A stretch of DNA of 64,000 nucleotides. Source: Bathynomus jamesi. Taxonomy: Eukaryota > Arthropoda > Malacostraca > Isopoda > Cirolanidae. The position numbers and the translations under genes were made by a program. The stretch spans positions 146,071-210,070 of the forward strand of contig JAJOZX010007487.1 in assembly GCA_023014485.1 (NCBI GenBank), in the 5' to 3' direction. Shown one piece after another: positions 10,062-19,755 of this stretch. Every line of letters starts with the position of its first letter. The stretch's first letter is position 1. The notes under the pieces were generated by a model, which saw nothing but the letters and a program-made list of their open reading frames with translations, ran no database searches and had not been told where the DNA came from.

Positions 10062-10521
10062 ATATGTTAAACACATACCGTGCATGGAACAAGGAACTCT
10101 TCTGGGAAATTACATCCACTATACTTCGAATAAGTAATGATAAATGACGAATACTATAGTTTTCCTTTTTCATGATGGAAAGCCCAACGTGGGCACCGGG
10201 TTACTCGCAAAGAGGCCCCAAATATAGTTTCCCTCACCAGCTATCTGCATATGAGGCTCTGAATGTAGTAGGTTAGGTGTAAGCTGTAAACCCTAGAACC
10301 TGTTCCAAAGGTGGATCCTATCTGCTTTGCAGATAGCTGGTGAGGGAAATTATATTTTGGGGCCTCTTTGCGAGTAACCCTGTGCCCACGTTGGGCTTTC
10401 CATCATGAGAAAGAAAAAACTATAGTATCATATTCGTCATTTATCATTACTTATTCGACTATAGTGGATGTAATTTCTCAGAAGAGTTCCTTGTTCCATG
10501 CACGGTCTGTGTTTAACATAT
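10062..10521. mobile_element. Large foldback element with about 190-bp arms
   Basis: Arms 10,062-10,249 and 10,328-10,521 are near-perfect reverse complements around a 78-bp loop. TA tracts border both sides (10,022-10,035 and 10,517-10,534). There is no coding capacity. It may be a MITE from a TA-targeting family or a foldback made by inverted duplication. Confidence 0.85.
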
Positions 10522-10534
10522 ATATATATATATA

Positions 10535-11347
10535 CAGGAATACCCCGCTTTACGATGCTTCGTTTTACGAAACCCCGGGTTTACGAAATTGTATTTGCGC
10601 TAAATAAAAAATTAAATGAAGAAATATAAAAGACAAAAATAAAATGCGTACGTCGCGCATACCACAATCTAATATTCTGCATTACAGCAGTGCTTAGTTA
10701 GCTCGATTTTAAGAGAAAAATAATATGCTTACGTCGCGCATACCATACTGTACTGTACTCTATTACGTATTCTGCATTACAGCGGTGCCAAGTTAGCTCG
10801 CTTTTAGCTCACTTTGCACTGTGGCAACGCAGCTGTTGTCAGTTTATATGTGCGCTTTGACAAGAGAGTTTGTGCTTTATTCACTCTCTCGCACGCTAAG
10901 TGTTTCACTGATATTCTTTTCGTACATTGCAATTACAGTACCCATCATCAATTATGCCAAAACGAAAGAGTGATAGTAAAGACTGTGACGTTAATCAGAA
11001 GAAACGAATCCAAAAGCATGTCTACTGACACATCTATTAATGAAAACTAAATTTGCATAGTAATGTTTTGTACTATTTCTTTGTTCATTGCTTACATTTT
11101 TATTGTATTTCTTTGTTCATTACTTTCGTTTGTATTATTTCTTTGTTCATTGCTTTCATTTCTATGTTAATAAACATTTTTTTCTGCAAAATTTGCTGTT
11201 TTATAACCTTTTTTTTCGATTTTTTAAGAAAAAAACGTAACCCAAAATATAACATTATAGGTATGGGAAATAATGCTCTGCTTTACGAACACCTGCTTTA
11301 CGAACGGGCGCTAGGAACGGAATAATTCGTAAAGTGGGGTATTCCTG
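10535..11347 (+). mobile_element. Tigger/pogo-like DNA transposon relic
   Basis: The left end CAGGAATACCCCGCTTTACG and right end CGTAAAGTGGGGTATTCCTG are inverted repeats flanked by TA. They resemble Tigger/pogo ends, including tandem 'cgttttacga'-type subterminal repeats. Inside, from 10,953, ATG starts MPKRKSDSKDCDVNQKKR, which looks like the basic start of a pogo-type transposase, then the frame is lost. The 813-bp element is non-autonomous. Confidence 0.75.
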
Positions 11348-11356
11348 TATATATAT

Positions 11357-12572
11357 CAAGGATGGGAAACTGATCAATTTTTAAGTCCATTTTTCGATTT
11401 TAGTTTAAGTTTGCAAAAAATCGATTTCAGTTTCGATTTAAGTTTTAAGTTTTTTTCGATTTGAGTTTATTTTTCGATTCAAGTTTTATATTTTTCGGTT
11501 CGATGTAATTAAAATTTCGATTCCAGTTTTTTTTTCAGATTTCACTAATTTCTTTGTACTGTTTATATATATTTTTTTTTTTGGTGGGGGGGGGGGGGGG
11601 GGGGGTTACCCTATTGACAAATTCAGATCTAATTCTATATTTGTATTTGCATTCGATTTCCGTTTTTCAAAGAGAGAATTTGCTTCAGTAACTATCTTTA
11701 CTTTTGTATGATTAAACGTGTAAGCATCTATAGCCAACTAAATCAGCACGAAACACTCCTCTTTTTTTTTTTTGTTACTTATTCGCTTCATTTCTTTCTC
11801 ATAAAGTTTTATTTAACAAAAAACTTTCAATTTGAAATGTTTTATTAATTCGTACACTTTTTAAATTTTAAAACACACGACATGTATAAAATATATAAAT
11901 AATAGTATTTAGAAAGGGAAATAAAACAATTAAATGCACCTCTGTTTATTATGTACAAAATACAAATACCTCGTAAATTCACGTGTTAAAATTAGAGCGA
12001 ACAATTAAAATATTGTCAATGTTTTCCGGCAACAAATTGTTTCTTTGAGGACTTAAAATCAATCTGAAAAGAGAAAAATGCCGTTCCACACTAAATTGTG
12101 TCATTGGAACAGCATGCACAACTAAAGACAATTTATACAGCTCCTCCTTGACTTAGGTCAACGAAAGGAGGACAGTCATTATTGAAAAGTATTTTGATAT
12201 GGGATAAAAATTTTCCTCCCTAATTCTTTTTCTTTCATTTTTAAAAACATTGTCTCTAATACTTTCAACTGCATTATTTTCTACATCGAAATAAAGGATA
12301 AATGAATATTTTAAATCCATACAAATGTTAAGTCTCAAAGAAAAGAAAATAATTCACTTTATTTATATTTTTTGGCAATCCAAATGCTCCTCAAAACTGA
12401 AGCGCAAAACTGTTATTTTTAATCAATTCGAATTCAGATTTCAGTTTTTGATTGTTTTTTAATTTCAGTTCGAATTTCGAGTTTAGTTGTCAGAATTTTT
12501 TTCGATTTCAGTTCATAAAATAATACCGGTTTTATCAGATTATCGATTCCAGTTCGATTCAGTTTCCCATGG
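11357..12572 (-). mobile_element. Decayed hAT-like transposon
   Basis: Ends GATGGGAAACTG (11,361) and CAGTTTCCCAT (12,560-12,570) are inverted repeats. Just inside both ends lie many copies of a TTTTTCGATTTCAGTT-like unit in opposite orientation, like clustered transposase-binding sites. A poly-G run of about 24 lies at 11,583-11,606. It encloses a hAT transposase C-terminal relic. No clear 8-bp duplication is visible. Confidence 0.7.
11985..12345 (-). pseudogene. hAT transposase C-terminal relic
   Basis: The minus strand encodes EELYKLSLVVHAVPMTQF, then ERHFSLFRLILSPQRNNL and ENIDNILIVRSNFN, the hAT C-terminal dimerisation domain (normally 'VPxSxxxxERxFS...'). Upstream, a 61-codon frame (12,153-12,338) contains MDLKYSFILYF, likely earlier transposase sequence, ended by a stop. 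The DDE core is gone. Confidence 0.7.
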
Positions 12573-13370
12573 GGTGATTTTTTAAACATGTGACACTTTA
12601 AAAGGTTTGTATGTTTTTTATTAACTAAAATAAAAGCATGAAATTTTTACTGTACCTTCTCTACACATGGGGAATTAGTCCCCTAGAGCAAAACATGCTC
12701 TATGTGATGTTCTCTCGGTTCATTAACTCTTTGCATACGAACAACAAAATTTTGCAGTACTCTGGATTTTTTCAAGCATCTGACACATTAAAAGGTTTGT
12801 AGTTTGTGGAATATTGGAGCCTGTTTTCATCCCTACCACTGTCACTTCTGATGTTTATCTCAACATGCTACAGAACTAATTTATTCCATTCCTTCAGTGG
12901 TACGGCATCGATATGAATACAGCCTGGTTCCAGCATGATGGTGCCAGACCTCACATTAGTAATGAGGTGCTTCAGTTCTTACACGATACTTTCGAAGGAA
13001 ATAGTCCTGTGCAACAAATTTCCTGTGGTTTATAATAAACAAATATTATGACCACCAACGACATTAAATCTAAATTCCTGTTACTTTTATCTGTGAGGTT
13101 ATTTAAAATATATAATATTTAAACAGAATCCACACACAACAGAAGAATTGAAAGCATCAACTGAACAAGATATTTTTCAAATTTCAACAGATAAGTAGCA
13201 TGGGCGCAAAATGGACGAGTGCAATGCAATTGCAAATGTTGCAAGAGTGCTAACCCCCTTTGTTGTAAGGTACCCACAGTGCCACCCCTCCCCCTTTGTT
13301 GTAAGGCAACATAGTGCCAATCCCCTAAATGGGGGAGGGGGTTGCTGCAAGAGCAACAAGGGGTTATGCA
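12571..13370 (+). repeat. Left terminal inverted repeat of the Polinton, interrupted
   Basis: Blocks match the reverse complement of 25,850-26,255 in order: TTTTTTAAACATGTGACA, ACATGCTCTATGTGATGT, CATTAACTCTTTGCATACGA, GCATGGGCGCAAAATGG, TGCAATGCAATTGCAAATGT and GCAAGAGCAACAAGGGGTT. The match is broken by extra sequence at about 12,766-13,186. That insert starts with a partial second copy of the terminal sequence (CATCTGACACATTAAAAGG) and holds a mariner fragment. Exact outer base uncertain. Confidence 0.7.
12805..13020 (+). pseudogene. Mariner-type transposase fragment inside the Polinton repeat
   Basis: The plus strand encodes WFQHDGARPHISNEVLQFL then HDTFEGN. This is the second catalytic aspartate segment of Tc1/mariner-type transposases (usually 'WFQQDGATPHT'). 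Only this piece is recognisable. Confidence 0.65.
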
Positions 13371-13697
13371 ACTTGGAAGCGAAGTTATCCCCCAAGTTGC
13401 AATGAACCCCCGCTGGGGGAGACCTCTTTGGGGGATAAGATGGGACGGCCTCACCCCCCCCAAAGGGGTATACCTAACCTAAGAGAGAGGAGAGGTGTTC
13501 GCTTGACAGGAGGCAAGCGCATATTAAGACTTCAGCCGAGCCGCCGTTGCCTTATATGGCCGCTAATCAGCCAGTCGGCTTAATCAGCCAGTGCCTCCAG
13601 GCATCACCAGCCAGTTGGCATAGTGTATACTTCGTTTGGCATGTACACACCCATCTATACGCCCATTACGTTTATATGCGTCGGGCGACCGCGTTAA
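13371..13697. other. Unassigned GC-rich stretch inside Polinton bounds
   Basis: Contains TACCTAACCTAAG near 13,471 and a duplicated AATCAGCCAGT (near 13,563 and 13,582). No protein is recognised. Its GC content is clearly higher than that of the flanks. Confidence 0.4.
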
Positions 13698-14146
13698 ACT
13701 GTAAGTCTAAGGTGGAGTGGAGACGGGCTCGAGACCCGGCGGCGGCGCGTCCTTCCGCGGTTGCTAGCCAGGGTGAACTAATGATCCGTGTTAAACCGTA
13801 GGTCTAAGGTGGAGTGTAAACATCCTTCCACGGTTCGTAGGGGAAACCAGGGGATCCCGTTATTGCCACAGAATGAACAAGTCGGATGGAAAGCAAAGGC
13901 GAGCCTACATATGTACATTTCTGGAAAAAAGTTCATCTAAAAATTTGTGTAAACATCTTTCCACGTTTCTCTCTCTCTCATATATACTTCCCCGTCTAAA
14001 AGTAGGTCTAAGGCGGAGTGTAAAGCTTGACCTTCGCCAGAATGAACAATTCGGACGGAAAGCGAAGGCGAGCCTACATATGTACATTTCCGGAAAAAAG
14101 TTCATCTAAAAATTCGTGTAAATATCTTTCGTTTCTCTCTCTCTCT

Positions 14147-14150
<4 letters not shown>
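13698..14150 (+). repeat. Tandemly repeated module
   Basis: A module with GTAGGTCTAAGGCGGAGTGT, then CAGAATGAACAATTCGGACG, GCGAGCCTACATATGTACAT and a CT-rich end occurs twice nearly complete (about 13,790-13,990 and 14,000-14,140), with a partial third start at 13,700. Another partial copy (CAGAATGAAACAATTCGGAC) lies at 14,790-14,822, beyond a hAT-like insert. No function recognised. Confidence 0.65.
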
Positions 14151-14185
<35 letters not shown>

Positions 14186-14279
14186 TATAACTGCAAACAC
14201 GCAGTATAATTAACGTAAAGAACGACGCTTGTATAGGAGAATATTCCGCGCAAGATGAGAGAGAGAACGAAACAAATAT

Positions 14280-14768
14280 TAGTGGTGGACCGGATGTCAG
14301 TTTTTCAACATCTGCGGATACGGATGCGGATCTTTAATTTCAATATCCGCGGATGCGGATATTTATTTAGTTAATCTATCAATATAATATAGAATTATGA
14401 ATATATGACATAATTTTTCAAATTTCGTGATGTTACTATTATGGCAGGCAATGCATAAGAATTAAAATTAATATTAATGTTTTCATTATGACAAAAAAAA
14501 ACTTTCTCAAGAGTTTCAGCCACAGAAAATTCAATGAAACAAGTTTCATTCAATTTTCTGTTACCAGCTATTTATATTTTGAGTTTTATATATTTGTTTG
14601 TTCATTAATAATTAATAGTTTACATGAAATGTGCATGACTGAGCCTTATGAGCTACTTTATAAGCTAATTTAATTGTAAATTGCATAATTTATTAGAGGT
14701 AATATCCGTATAACATCCGCAGTCAGAAGTGCGGATGCGGATATCCGCAGATGCGGATGCAGATATGA
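14280..14768. mobile_element. hAT-like non-autonomous element with GCGGAT hexamers
   Basis: It starts TAGTGGTGGACCGGATGTCA and carries ATGCGGATAT/ATCCGCAGATGC hexamer repeats near both ends in opposite orientation, with an AT-rich middle. The plan matches 61,516-62,306. The right terminal inverted repeat is not visible, so the copy is truncated or diverged. Confidence 0.5.
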
Positions 14769-15700
14769 GTGTAAAAATTGACATTCATCAGAATGAAACA
14801 ATTCGGACGGAAGCAAAGGCGTGCCTATATAAAGGAGAGAAATGAAGAAGGTGAAAGCGATATAGCAAACATCTAATTAAACGATGTAACTAGCTGACCA
14901 ATAGGATATAAATATTTATGGAAAATATAATATATATATATATATATTATAATTATATTAAATATCGTTCTGAAAATTGCGGAGTTTGGCGGAAGCGATA
15001 GATAATTTCGAATTAAAAATCCAATAAATAAGCTTCTTTCCGCAGGAGTTTATTTCGGGATCATAAAGATTAAAACTTCATCAACAATTGATTCGTCGTT
15101 TAGTGTATATCTCAAACATACGCGAATTGCACCAATTACGTCTCTGCTAATCATAGTTTTTCTTGTCTTTCTACGACAAAAAAATTTAATTACGGGGCTA
15201 TAAAGCCCTTCCATTCTGAACTTTCCTTATATATATATATATTATTATTAATATAATATTATATATATATATATAGATATATACATATATATGTTGTTTA
15301 TTTCTTTATTGGCGGTTCCTAATTTCCAACTCGAGATAAGGTACGCATTTTAAATTATACTGCACAGCGTCGGGTCGATCTTATTTCAGTCCGCTCGAGA
15401 TCGTGTTCATTGAAACCTACATCACATGTCTGTTTTTTTAAATGTATCTCTTCTATCGCTCCAAATTTTACAGGGCATAGATAATTAAATATCTTCAATT
15501 TTTATGTTTCAAGGCACCATAACCGTAGTTAGCGTTTCCCTCAAGCATACGCGAATTGTTCCGAAATATCTTCCAATATCACGAAAACCCTTCCTTTCCC
15601 GACAAACGAGGTTGTACAGGCGAGCATCATGCACCATAAAACGTTTCACATTCCAACCTCAACTCTCTCTCTCTCTCTCTGTTTGGCCGCTATGCAGGCT
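14769..15700. other. AT-rich spacer with a duplicated segment
   Basis: Similar text beginning CTCAAACATACGCGAATTG (15,111) and CTCAAGCATACGCGAATTG (15,541) suggests a local duplication of about 80 bases. TA tracts lie at 14,928-14,948 and 15,230-15,292. Near 14,824 CTATATAAAGG looks TATA-like. A CT run precedes the promoter at about 15,660-15,681. Confidence 0.45.
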
Positions 15701-15738
15701 TACGCGTCAAGCCCCGCCCAAAATTCACAAGCCCCCTT

Positions 15739-15771
15739 TATAAAAGGGAGCATTTCATCTCAGCCTCAGTT
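15739..15771 (+). promoter_or_regulatory. TATA box and initiator
   Basis: TATAAAAG at 15,739-15,746 is followed by an arthropod-consensus initiator TCAGTT at 15,766-15,771. Its A lies 29 bases from the first T of the TATA box, the canonical spacing. A GC-box-like CCCCGCCC lies upstream at about 15,711-15,718. It reads toward the exon at 15,809. Confidence 0.65.
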
Positions 15772-15808
15772 CGTATGTTTTTCGCTTCGTGCTTTTCAAA
15801 TATACACT

Positions 15809-15984
15809 ATGAGTCAGTTATCGTTGTACAATTCTTCGGAATTGATTGAAGATAAAGACTTTTATGCTCACACAACGCTTCTAATTTGCAGAGCTATAGA
15901 TCGCGGGGAGCTTTTATCTACCCAGAGTGTTACGGAAAATTGTGACGAAATGCAGGATCCGTTCAATGAAGAAGCTGTTGAAAT
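15809..15984 (+). CDS. First coding exon of an unrecognised gene
   Basis: An ATG 41 bases past the predicted start site opens a frame of 58 codons plus 2 bases, starting MSQLSLYNSSELIEDKDF. It ends at a consensus splice donor GTAAGT (15,985-15,990), so the splice phase is 2. The peptide is acidic, with DEMQDPFNEEAVEM at the end, and has no signal peptide or membrane segment. I do not recognise the protein. The core promoter, start codon and donor agree with each other, which supports a real transcription unit. It lies inside the Polinton bounds and opposite the Polinton integrase, so it may be a host gene piece carried in, a Polinton accessory gene, or part of another insertion. No matching downstream exon was identified. 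Confidence 0.5.
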
Positions 15985-16139
15985 GTAAGTAACTTATAAG
16001 TGTCTAACCTAGCTTTATGCTGAGTTTTCCTACAAAGAAAAATTAACCCCAGGACTTTTTCTTGTTTATAACAATATAGCCTAGCGCAATAAACGCGTTT
16101 TCAAAAATATTTTAATTCTCTTTTCCTCCGGGTTATTTC

Positions 16140-16176
<37 letters not shown>

Positions 16177-16279
16177 GCCTTTCTGTCTGTCCTTTATGCA
16201 AGCGCAAACCGTTTGACCTAGAGCTACCAAATTTGGCACGGGAACCTCTTATGGATGAAGAATGTCAACACATAGTCGG
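15985..16279. other. Spacer after the donor, TA tract and repeat-like text
   Basis: Follows the donor as a presumed intron. A TA run is at 16,142-16,172. CCTAGAGCTACCAAATTTGG near 16,216 is the kind of phrase seen in old repeats, but no family is assigned. Confidence 0.4.
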
Positions 16280-16546
16280 TCAGCCTGTCTGTTTGTCTGT
16301 TTGTATTACGGGCGGCAATATGAAGCTCAAGATTTTCATGACTGTGTTCTTTTCTATAGTTTTATTGACCAAATAATTGAACCTTTTTCTCACCGGTTTA
16401 TGAAGTGTATAAGCATCCTGTTCCCGCAAAAATCTCTCAACATCTTTTTTCCTTACACCGTAAACACCTCTATACAGTCTATTAACGCCACCATAGGAGG
16501 CGTGGTTAGAAATGTCATAATAGCGTTTACTTAATATGTTAGCCAT
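16280..16546 (-). pseudogene. Polinton integrase, N-terminal fragment
   Basis: This is the start of the retroviral-type integrase that inserts Polinton DNA. The minus-strand frame runs LSKRYYDISNHASYGGVNRL, then RKKDVERFLREQDAYTLHKP and VRKRF. The 'YY...hP.sygGv..Ly' and 'YTLHKPVRKRF' phrases belong to the segment before the catalytic core in Polinton integrases. Similarity stops after RKRF near 16,370, so the DDE core and chromodomain are missing. The rest of the frame is unrelated. It overlaps the end of the next gene by a few bases, as expected in this compact element. Confidence 0.75.
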
Positions 16547-17271
16547 TTGCGTATTTTAGAGACACGTGGATAAGGCTGGCCGTTTGTTCTCTTCGTTCTC
16601 CTCTTCAGAGACGCTGCTGCTGGGGGCGATGGTGTACTCAGTTGTGACACATGCGAGACTTGATCTAAGTCTTTTAACCTATTCAGATTACCTATCAATG
16701 TTTTGGGGACATTTATTTGTTGTAGTCTTGCTTTAATATGCTTCCATCCTGTTGGCGAGGGTCTGTTCCACTTTCTCACCAGATCATGAACAATATCAAC
16801 GATATTGGATCCTTGTACCCTGTTCCTTCAACAATGACCTCGCCTGTATCGGCCCACTGTATGATGGGGTCCTCACTCAATAGATTAAAGACTTAAGCCT
16901 TTATTCCTCAATGTATGTGGGAGGCTTTTTTAGCACATGTTCGATGTGTTGTGTTCCGTTGTTCTTTGGTCATCTCTAACGTCGGGGCCAGGTCCTGTGT
17001 CGCCATGCTCAGCACTGCTCGCGCTGTCCCTAATAACCACGGGGAGCTCTGTAGGATACTTATAATCCTCGTACTCATGAAGAAATTTCTGCAAAGCCCC
17101 TTGGTACAAGATCCTTTTCTCATCAGGTGACTTGTCACTGTTTAATAGGGCTAGCAACTAGCTTTCCATTCTTTTAAGCCTACTTTTACGGGGTTCTAGA
17201 GCCGTGTCTGGAGTCTTTGAACTTTGCAATGAAGCATACACCTCGTGCGGAATCACAACCACCTTCTTCAT
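16531..17271 (-). pseudogene. Polinton conserved hypothetical gene, broken
   Basis: Start ATG at 17,271 gives MKKVVVIPHEVYASLQ, then after an in-frame TAG at 17,158-17,160 the same frame continues LLALLNSDKSPDEKRILYQG and ALQKFLHEYEDYKYP. At least one shift follows before the C-terminal frame ending at 16,531, which includes WNRPSPTGWKHIKARL and NVPKTLIGNLNRL. I recognise this from its layout as the uncharacterised gene lying between the small capsid-like gene and integrase in arthropod Polintons. Its role is unknown. The pieces stay collinear, so decay is by small mutations rather than rearrangement. Its start overlaps the preceding stop (TAATG). Confidence 0.6.
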
Positions 17272-17593
17272 TATATTAATCTAGTCAGTAAAGGACCCAA
17301 AACTGAAAATAAGATGGATAGGAATGATCCTCCTCTTTGTACAATAATGCGTTTTTTCTTACCCACAGTTTGACTTTTATGAGCGAGCGCTCGTATTATG
17401 TTCTTGTAACGACGTAACGATCCTTCTGAGAGGATTTCATTGGCACATTACATTTTATAACATTAAGACAGATTTCACAGATGCATTTTAAAAAGTCAGA
17501 GTCGATATTTTTAACAAACATCTGCTGCATCGTCCGGGGCAATCGTTGATAGATTTTTATTAATTCACGGCATTTCTTTAGCATATTTGTCAT
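17271..17593 (-). pseudogene. Polinton small capsid-associated-like protein, one frameshift
   Basis: It starts MTNMLKKCRELIKIYQRL and continues DFLKCICEICLNVIKCNVP, a helical, basic small protein always found near the ATPase in arthropod Polintons. A shift near 17,415 moves it out of frame. The continuation carries a basic stretch and ends with QRGGSFLSIL and a hydrophobic tail, stopping at TAA that overlaps the next ATG. A GG-containing, possibly cleavable site before an amphipathic tail recalls adenovirus minor core/capsid proteins, but that role is inference. Its ATG overlaps the ATPase stop as ATGA (17,590-17,593). Confidence 0.6.
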
Positions 17594-18219
17594 TCTGGAA
17601 TATACACCGTTTCAGGTTCGCTTGGGAATATATTCGTTCTTAGAAGCACCCTAAACGTGTTTCGCGGGTGAAGGTTACAAAGCAAATATCCATAACGCTG
17701 GTTTGTGGCCTCTTTATAAACCTCCAAAAACTCCTTACGCTGATTCGGGAACATTTGATTGGCTAATACCCCAATTTGTGATACATCTTTACGTCGCGCG
17801 AATAAGACTAGGTATTGTGTATTTAGCGACACATCGCGCATGTATCTATTTTTGAAAAATAGATTCTGATTGATGAAGAACACGCTTATGTTAAGATGGT
17901 GGGAGAACACTGTAAATGTCTAGGCAAAAGTTTTATCCATCTCCAACATGAGATCGTCAATTACAATGACTGTATGTTCATTTCCCTTTAACGAATTAAC
18001 GTCATAAAGCCCCTTGTGGAACAAGATTTCATCTTGGTACTCGTTGAACACTGATTGATGCGTCGAATAGCACCATATAACTTTATGCCCAAATTTTGAG
18101 AACATCTCTCCCTTTTCTTTAATGATTTTAAGCATAAACACAGTTTTACCACATCCTGTAGGTCGAGATATAATACATGTGGATGGGCTCGTGAACCTGA
18201 ATTTTTCTACAGAATCCAT
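17590..18219 (-). pseudogene. Polinton packaging ATPase (FtsK/A32-like), one in-frame stop
   Basis: This NTPase is thought to drive DNA packaging into Polinton virions. Starting at ATG 18,219 the protein reads MDSVEKFRF, then the P-loop SRPTGCGKT (Walker A, near residue 20), GHKVIWCYSTHQSVF, and Walker B TVIVIDDLM near residue 85. Then an in-frame TAG at 17,917-17,919. The same frame continues FSHHLNISVFFINQNLFF, NTQYLVLFARRKDVSQIGVL and ANQMFPNQRKEFLEVYKEAT, which include the arginine-finger region of this family. Total length is about 209 codons, normal for the family. The catalytic residues are intact, and the single stop is the only visible lesion. Confidence 0.85.
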
Positions 18220-18309
18220 TTCTAACACGTCACACCCCTAAGTGGGCCATTTACAAAATATTATAAATTTTGAGTGCTGCTCCTTATATTTTGTTTTCTT
18301 CTTCCACAG

Positions 18310-19268
18310 AACCGTGAATGACGACGAGGTACAGCACCCCATCATCGATATCACAGACGACTCCGTTGACCGTGCAGCTACATAATCCATCCCCGCTGAC
18401 GAATCCTCACCAGCGATACCTGTAGCACGCGCCAGTTCAAAGCGGAGGCATAATGAAGAGCCCACCACGTCAGGTATAAAGCGCGCCAGGGTTGAGCCTG
18501 TTGCTAGACCACCAGTAATAGAGCCCCAACCTTCTACGTCTTACGACACAACCCCCACAATAGTACCTTCCTCAAATATATCCCCTTATTCAATTCCCGG
18601 TACATCCTCCACAGCAGCTTCCCGTTCTGTTGAGGATGGCATAACATTCGCGTTGGTGCGCACCGCAACCCCCACTCCGGCCTTGACTAGAAATCGATAT
18701 ATAGTCAGGGTTGATCCTAGCTCCATGTATAGCAATGGTGTTGAACACGGACTACGGCGCATAGTTGAACGTATCGTAGAGTTTGCCCTTCAGAACCGGG
18801 ACGAACGTGAAGTCAGGACGAGGCTGTCCTTCGGATTCGGGTCAGATGATGGAGATGTAGATGATTTTTGGGTAATAATACCGTTCAGACGCTTGGCAGC
18901 TGAAGATATAGAGTATATATTAGGCCGTATAATGCAGGCCTCTGAAAGTAGTATAGCATTCAATATGGACAACTTCACGGTAAATATTGACCGTGTATTC
19001 CGTGTTGCGGGTCATAGTGCCACACCTTATACTCTTAACTTCAATTCTTAGGCTATTTATAGACGGCATATAAACGCCGATCGTGGTTGCGGCTTTATAG
19101 CAGTAGTCTTGGTCCGTATGTTTACTGTACTAAATACACGGGTCAAAAACATTTGGTTGCCTACGGTAGTGGAGCGTGCCCGTAAACTAGCTGTAGACTG
19201 TAAACTTGAATTTGAGTGTAATATGGGTCCTGAAGAGCTGAGAAGGTAGAACAGGAAATGAATGCTCG
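18310..19268 (+). pseudogene. Polinton DNA polymerase B, N-terminal part before the LTR insertion
   Basis: A polypyrimidine tract and acceptor (TTTTCTTCTTCCACAG, ending 18,309) precedes the frame, suggesting an intron upstream. After an early in-frame TAA near 18,389, the frame is open to 19,051. It has a Pro/Ser/Thr-rich leader (KRARVEP, TSYDTTPTIVPSS) and then RNRYIVRVDPSSMYSNGVEH and DDFWVIIPFRRLAAEDIEY, the N-terminal extension seen in arthropod Polinton polymerases. A stop at 19,049-19,051 and a shift near 19,245 follow. The sequence then runs into the 5' LTR at 19,269. The gene resumes in frame at 24,223, using the duplicated CTCG. Polymerase B normally copies the Polinton genome by protein priming. 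Confidence 0.75.
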
Positions 19269-19734
19269 TGTTGTGAATACTCTTATTTTAGTTTCAAGAT
19301 AAATGTTAATTTTACCGTCTTGAATTTCGGAATAGCTATAAATTCATTTTAAATTAGTTACCCATCATAATTCAATTGAAACCACATTAATACTAATTTT
19401 ATGTATACTGTATTATTTATTGTATGTAAACATAATTAATTATATATCACAATTGTCAGTTAATTATTTATATTCAAATAATTATTTTAATCTAATACCA
19501 TGTCCATTTTGCAAATAAATAATAGAAATCCAAGGGTTATATTTTCCATCCTTGGTACTGTCGCAGTTTCGCCTAACGGACTCAATACGGCTAGTGAGAT
19601 AATCACTGGTTGGCACTTAACCAGCGGCAGTGCTTATGGCTACATCATCCAGGTTAACCTATACCGGATAGATGCGCTACGGTCCCAAGCCGTAGCTTGC
19701 CTAGGCCCAACGACGACGACGACGAAAACCAACA
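19269..19734 (+). repeat. 5' LTR of the CsRn1-like element
   Basis: Starts TGTTGTGAATAC and ends AAAACCAACA. It differs from the 3' LTR at about seven places by eye, including small indels and a variable GAC triplet run, so the insertion is not very old. An internal 80-codon frame inside it has no known counterpart and is chance. Confidence 0.95.
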
Positions 19735-19737
19735 ATT

Positions 19738-19755
19738 GGTGACCCCGGAGTTGGA
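19738..19755 (+). promoter_or_regulatory. Primer-binding site, tRNA-Trp type
   Basis: TGGTGACCCCGGAG lies 3 bases after the 5' LTR. The first 11 bases equal the complement of the tRNA-Trp 3' end used by CsRn1-clade elements; later bases diverge. Confidence 0.75.

Noticed and set aside
16908..17138. Overlapping minus-strand frame at the hypothetical Polinton gene
   Set aside because: Shares its stretch with the better-conserved frame 16,930-17,157; only the last few residues may represent the frame after a shift.
19500..19742. 80-codon frame in the LTR, repeated at 23,994-24,566
   Set aside because: It lies in LTR sequence; the second copy is longer only because it runs into the resumed polymerase B frame. 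No evidence for a separate gene.
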